A DNA stretch of 7,936 nucleotides, taken from the NCBI GenBank assembly GCA_902803185.1, contig CADCOV010000068.1, forward strand, positions 1 through 7,936, written 5' to 3'. How positions within the stretch are numbered: position 1 is the first letter of the stretch; the number at the start of each line of letters is the position of its first letter. The notes below the pieces were generated by a model that worked only from the letters and a program-made list of their open reading frames with translations, was not told where the DNA came from and searched no databases. A program made the position numbers and the translations under genes. The stretch comes from an uncultured Eubacteriales bacterium. Lineage in GTDB: Bacteria > Bacillota > Clostridia > Peptostreptococcales > Anaerovoracaceae. Of the stretch, positions 5,432 to 7,936 are shown piece by piece.

Positions 5432-7186
5432 TTAGGCTTCGCCCGGCATCTTCCAGCCGAAGTGGTCGGTGTGGAGCAGGTGCTCGGAGAGCTCGGAAAG
5501 CGGTGCGCCCAGCTTGTCCTCGTACAGCTTCTGGACGTCCGGGTTCTCGTGGCTGAAGCGGAGCGGCATGTTCTCGTCCAGCTCGTGGAGCCACTGGCCG
5601 CGGGTCGCGCCGCGCTCGACGTCGTCGATGTGGATCGGCTGTCCGCCGCCGCCGGCACAGCCCGTCGGGCAGGCCATGATCTCGACGAAGTCGTACTTGA
5701 CCTGGCCTCTGACCAACGCCTGGCAGAGGAGATCCGCATTGTGGAGTCCGCTGGCGACGGCGATCCTGAGCTTGGTCTTGCCCAGCTTGAAGGTGGCCTC
5801 CTGCCACGGGGTGTCGAAGGCCCTCTTCGCGTCCACGAAGCCGAAGGCGCCGACGGATGGGTTTTTGCCGGTGACCAGGTAGGCCGCGGAACGGAGGGCC
5901 GCTTCCATGACGCCGCCGGTGGTGCCGAAGATGACGCCCGCACCGGTGTAGTTGCCCATGATGCGGTCGAACGGCTGCTCCTCCACCTTGTCCGGAGACA
6001 GGTTGCTGACTCTGAGCATGCGGACCAGCTCCCTGGTGGTCAGGACGTAGTCCACGTCCTTGGCGCCGGAGTCGTTCATGGTCGGCAGGTCGCACTCCGC
6101 CTTCTTGGCCACGCACGGCATGATGGAGACGCTGACGATCTTGTCCGCCGGCACGCCGATCTTCTCGGCGAAGTAGGTCTTGATGACCGCGCCGAACATC
6201 TGCTGCGGGCTCTTGGCGGAGGAAAGCTGCGGGACCAGCTCCGGATAGTGGCTCTTCAGGAAGCGCACCCAGGCCGGGCAGCAGCTGGTGAACATCGGAT
6301 ACTTGTCCAGGTCGCCCTTCTTGAGGCGCTCCAGGAACTCGCTGCCCTCCTCCATGATGGTGAGGTCAGCGGTGAAACTGGTGTCGAAGACGTAGTCGAA
6401 GCCCATCTGCTTGAGGGCGCCGGCCATCTGGTTGACCGTCGCCTCCTCCGGCTTCAGGCCGAAGGCCTCGCCCCAGGCGGTGCGGACCGCCGGCGCGATC
6501 TGGACCACGGTGACGAGGTTCGGATCCGCGATGGCTTCCTTCACCTTGGCCGCGTCCTTGCGCTCTCTCAGGGCGCCGACCGGGCAGTGGGTGATGCACT
6601 GGCCGCAGACCGCGCAGTCCGTCGCGGAGATCGGGCGGTTGCCGGAGACGTTGATGTGGGCCCGGCTTCCCGTGGAGATCAGATCCCAGATGCCGATGCC
6701 CTGGATCTTGTCGCAGATCTGGATGCAGCGCATGCACTTGATGCACTTGGCCGTATCCCGGATCAGCGGGAAGTCCTGATCCCACTCGCACTCCTTCTCG
6801 CTCGGGAGCTCGTGGATGAACGGGGACTCGTAGAGGTCGAAATCGTTGGCCAGCTTCTGGAGCTGGCAGTTGCCGCTGCGCTCGCAGACGTAGCAGTTGC
6901 CGTCGTGCTGGCTCATGATCAGCATCAGGTTGGTGCGGCAGGCCTGCTCCACCAGCGGGGTGTTGGTGTGGACCACCATGCCCTCCCGGACGGTGGTGTT
7001 GCAGGACGGTACCAGGGAGTCCTCTCCCTCCACCTCGACGCTGCACATGCGGCAGGCGCCGATCTCGTTGATGCCCTTCAGGAAACAGAGATGCGGGATG
7101 GAGATGCCGGCGCCTTCCGCCGCCGCCATGATCGTCGTTCCCTCTCTGACGGTGATGTGTTTGCCGTTGATCGTCAGGTTTACCAT
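5432..7186 (-). CDS. hydA: [FeFe] hydrogenase catalytic subunit, M3 type
   Basis: Catalyses reversible H2 formation from protons and electrons at the H-cluster, in the cytoplasm. At 584 residues it is close to the clostridial CpI enzyme (about 574). Domains in order: plant-ferredoxin-like [2Fe-2S] (C34, C45, C48, C62); His-Cys3 [4Fe-4S] (H94, C98, C101, C107); a two-[4Fe-4S] ferredoxin (C148/C151/C154/C158 and C191/C194/C197/C201); and the catalytic domain with TSCCPAW (300-306), MPCVAKKAE (356-364) and EIMACPTGCAGGGGQP (503-518). H-cluster ligands are C303, C358, C507 and C511. The proton-relay cysteine C302, glutamates E280/E283 and serine S322 correspond to CpI C299, E279/E282 and S319. 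A short C-terminal extension (HTDHFGWKMPGEA) follows. There is no PAS or other sensory domain, so it is catalytic rather than a sensor. ATG at 7184-7186 lies inside the end of the upstream GltD-like gene (7-bp overlap), implying coupled translation and a joint complex. HydEFG maturases are not in the window. Confidence 0.97.
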   Translation of the reverse strand: MVNLTINGKHITVREGTTIMAAAEGAGISIPHLCFLKGINEIGACRMCSVEVEGEDSLVPSCNTTVREGMVVHTNTPLVEQACRTNLMLIMSQHDGNCYVCERSGNCQLQKLANDFDLYESPFIHELPSEKECEWDQDFPLIRDTAKCIKCMRCIQICDKIQGIGIWDLISTGSRAHINVSGNRPISATDCAVCGQCITHCPVGALRERKDAAKVKEAIADPNLVTVVQIAPAVRTAWGEAFGLKPEEATVNQMAGALKQMGFDYVFDTSFTADLTIMEEGSEFLERLKKGDLDKYPMFTSCCPAWVRFLKSHYPELVPQLSSAKSPQQMFGAVIKTYFAEKIGVPADKIVSVSIMPCVAKKAECDLPTMNDSGAKDVDYVLTTRELVRMLRVSNLSPDKVEEQPFDRIMGNYTGAGVIFGTTGGVMEAALRSAAYLVTGKNPSVGAFGFVDAKRAFDTPWQEATFKLGKTKLRIAVASGLHNADLLCQALVRGQVKYDFVEIMACPTGCAGGGGQPIHIDDVERGATRGQWLHELDENMPLRFSHENPDVQKLYEDKLGAPLSELSEHLLHTDHFGWKMPGEA

Positions 7187-7936
7187 TCTACGACCCTCCC
7201 TCCTCTGAAGCTGCCGAAGCCGAAGTGGTCACAGCGCAGGCAGCGGGCGCATTCCTGTTCGACCTGCTGCTGGGTCATGCCGATGCTCACCAGGTCGAAG
7301 TTGCCCTTGATGTCGTCGATCTCCTTGCTGGTGAGGTTCGCTCTGCCGCAAGGCGGGAAGCTGGTCATCGGCGGTTCCGGGACCTCCACGTCCACGGAGA
7401 CCTGATGGTCATATCCCAGGAAGTAGTCGATGTTGTTGGCCGCGACCTTGCCCGCCGCGACGGCCCTGACCACGGTGGCCGGTCCGGAGACCGCGTCGCC
7501 GCCGGCAAAGACGTTGCCGGAGCCGGTGACAAAGCTGGAGCTCTCCGCTTCGATGACACCGCGCTTGGTGACCTTCATGCCGCTCTCCAGGAACGGCTGG
7601 GCGTGGATGGACTGGCCGATGGCGACGACCAGATAATCGCAAGGGATCGGGAACGCCTCCTGATCCGCCTTCTTGACGGACGGACGGCCGTCCTTGCCGA
7701 TGAGGCTGATCATCTGCGGTTGGACCCACAGGGCCTTGACCTGGCCCTTCTTATCGGTCTCCACGTGATCCGGCGCCAGCAAAGTGCGGATGTTGCCGCC
7801 CTCGGCCTGGGCCTCCCGGATCTCCTCCTCGAGGGCGGTCATGTCCTCAATGCGGCGGCGGTAGACGCAGGTCACCTGCTCGGCGCCGAGCCTCAGGCAG
7901 GTGCGGGTCGCGTCCATCGCGACGTTGCCGCCGCCG
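7180..7936 (-). CDS. GltD-like NAD(P)H/FAD oxidoreductase, hydrogenase-associated (3' part, cut by window edge)
   Basis: C-terminal part of a pyridine-nucleotide and flavin oxidoreductase related to the glutamate synthase small subunit. The frame is open to the right edge. The first visible residues are GGGNVAMDATR, the core of the NAD(P)H-binding Rossmann fold, so the ATG at 7915-7917 is internal and not the start. Then come CDYLVVAIGQ (the end-of-Rossmann ATG-type motif, about 7615-7640) and GNVFAGGDAVSGPATVV (about 7465-7520), which contacts FAD in this family. The C-terminal tail carries C-x2-C-x2-C (ECARCLRCDHFG, 7231-7251) plus an earlier PPCGR cysteine. Predicted role: pass electrons between NAD(P)H and HydA, whose gene overlaps it by 7 bp. 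No glutamate synthase large subunit is seen here, so amino-acid synthesis is unlikely to be its job. The upstream part may also carry NuoF-like or ferredoxin domains, as in some hydrogenase-linked relatives; that cannot be seen from this window. Confidence 0.88.
   Translation of the reverse strand, partial: GGGNVAMDATRTCLRLGAEQVTCVYRRRIEDMTALEEEIREAQAEGGNIRTLLAPDHVETDKKGQVKALWVQPQMISLIGKDGRPSVKKADQEAFPIPCDYLVVAIGQSIHAQPFLESGMKVTKRGVIEAESSSFVTGSGNVFAGGDAVSGPATVVRAVAAGKVAANNIDYFLGYDHQVSVDVEVPEPPMTSFPPCGRANLTSKEIDDIKGNFDLVSIGMTQQQVEQECARCLRCDHFGFGSFRGGRVVEW
7194..7206 (-). promoter_or_regulatory. Strong hydA ribosome binding site inside the upstream gene
   Basis: On the minus strand AGAGGAGGGAGGG ends 7 nt before the hydA ATG and is encoded within the last codons of the GltD-like gene, where it supplies part of the FRGGR residues. 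It supports the chosen hydA start and indicates strong, coupled translation of the two proteins. Confidence 0.8.

Noticed and set aside
4836..5435. 199-codon plus-strand frame overlapping the second half of the ABC gene, considered as a frameshifted continuation
   Set aside because: Translation is Arg/Pro/Gly-rich with no ABC motifs; the true frame holds the signature, Walker B and H-loop without interruption.
5426..7405. 659-codon open frame on the plus strand antisense to hydA
   Set aside because: Its composition is that of a shadow frame, and the minus strand has all hydrogenase motifs. It also runs across the boundary of two real genes.
1..7936. CRISPR arrays, tRNA/rRNA genes, insertion sequences, attachment sites
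   Set aside because: No regularly spaced repeats, tRNA-like cloverleaf, transposase motifs or terminal inverted repeats were seen.

Overview
This window looks like part of an anaerobic, high-GC, Gram-positive-type bacterial chromosome, most likely from the Clostridia. The grounds are an M3-type [FeFe] hydrogenase, strong AGGAGG-like ribosome sites, tightly packed operons with simple hairpin terminators, and XRE and DUF4230 families common in gut and rumen Firmicutes. I cannot name the genus. GC-rich codon use leaves long open frames antisense to the true genes, and I reject these.

Left block (about 43-4168, minus strand): a four-gene operon read right to left. The order is a coiled-coil, single-pass membrane protein with a DUF4230 domain; an XRE-type helix-turn-helix protein with a Lys/Ser/Thr-rich linker; a 134-residue acidic protein I do not recognise; and a SNF2-family helicase with a helix-hairpin-helix-like N-terminal segment. 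Spacings are 19 bp, 8 bp and a 4-bp GTGA overlap, and a strong minus-strand hairpin terminator (43-80) closes the operon. A regulator, an unknown protein, a DNA motor and a membrane protein in one transcript do not match a pathway I know, so this is the best candidate for an undescribed system.

Middle block (4169-5405): a 128-bp divergent intergenic region carries a good plus-strand extended -10 promoter and a weaker minus-strand promoter. On the plus strand follows an ABC exporter half-transporter of only 352 residues. It runs in frame from the middle of the transmembrane domain straight into the LSAGQ signature of the ATPase domain, so the last membrane helices, Walker A and the Q-loop are missing. 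A 12-bp direct repeat lies at the join. It is either an internally deleted, presumably inactive gene or an assembly collapse. A hairpin terminator at 5374-5405 separates it from the convergent block.

Right block (5432-7936, minus strand): hydA, a complete 584-residue [FeFe] hydrogenase with all H-cluster ligands and the full N-terminal iron-sulfur relay. Upstream, overlapping it by 7 bp, is the 3' part of a GltD-like NAD(P)H/FAD oxidoreductase that runs off the right edge. Together they suggest a soluble pyridine-nucleotide-linked hydrogenase that exchanges electrons between NAD(P)H (perhaps with ferredoxin) and protons/H2 during fermentation.
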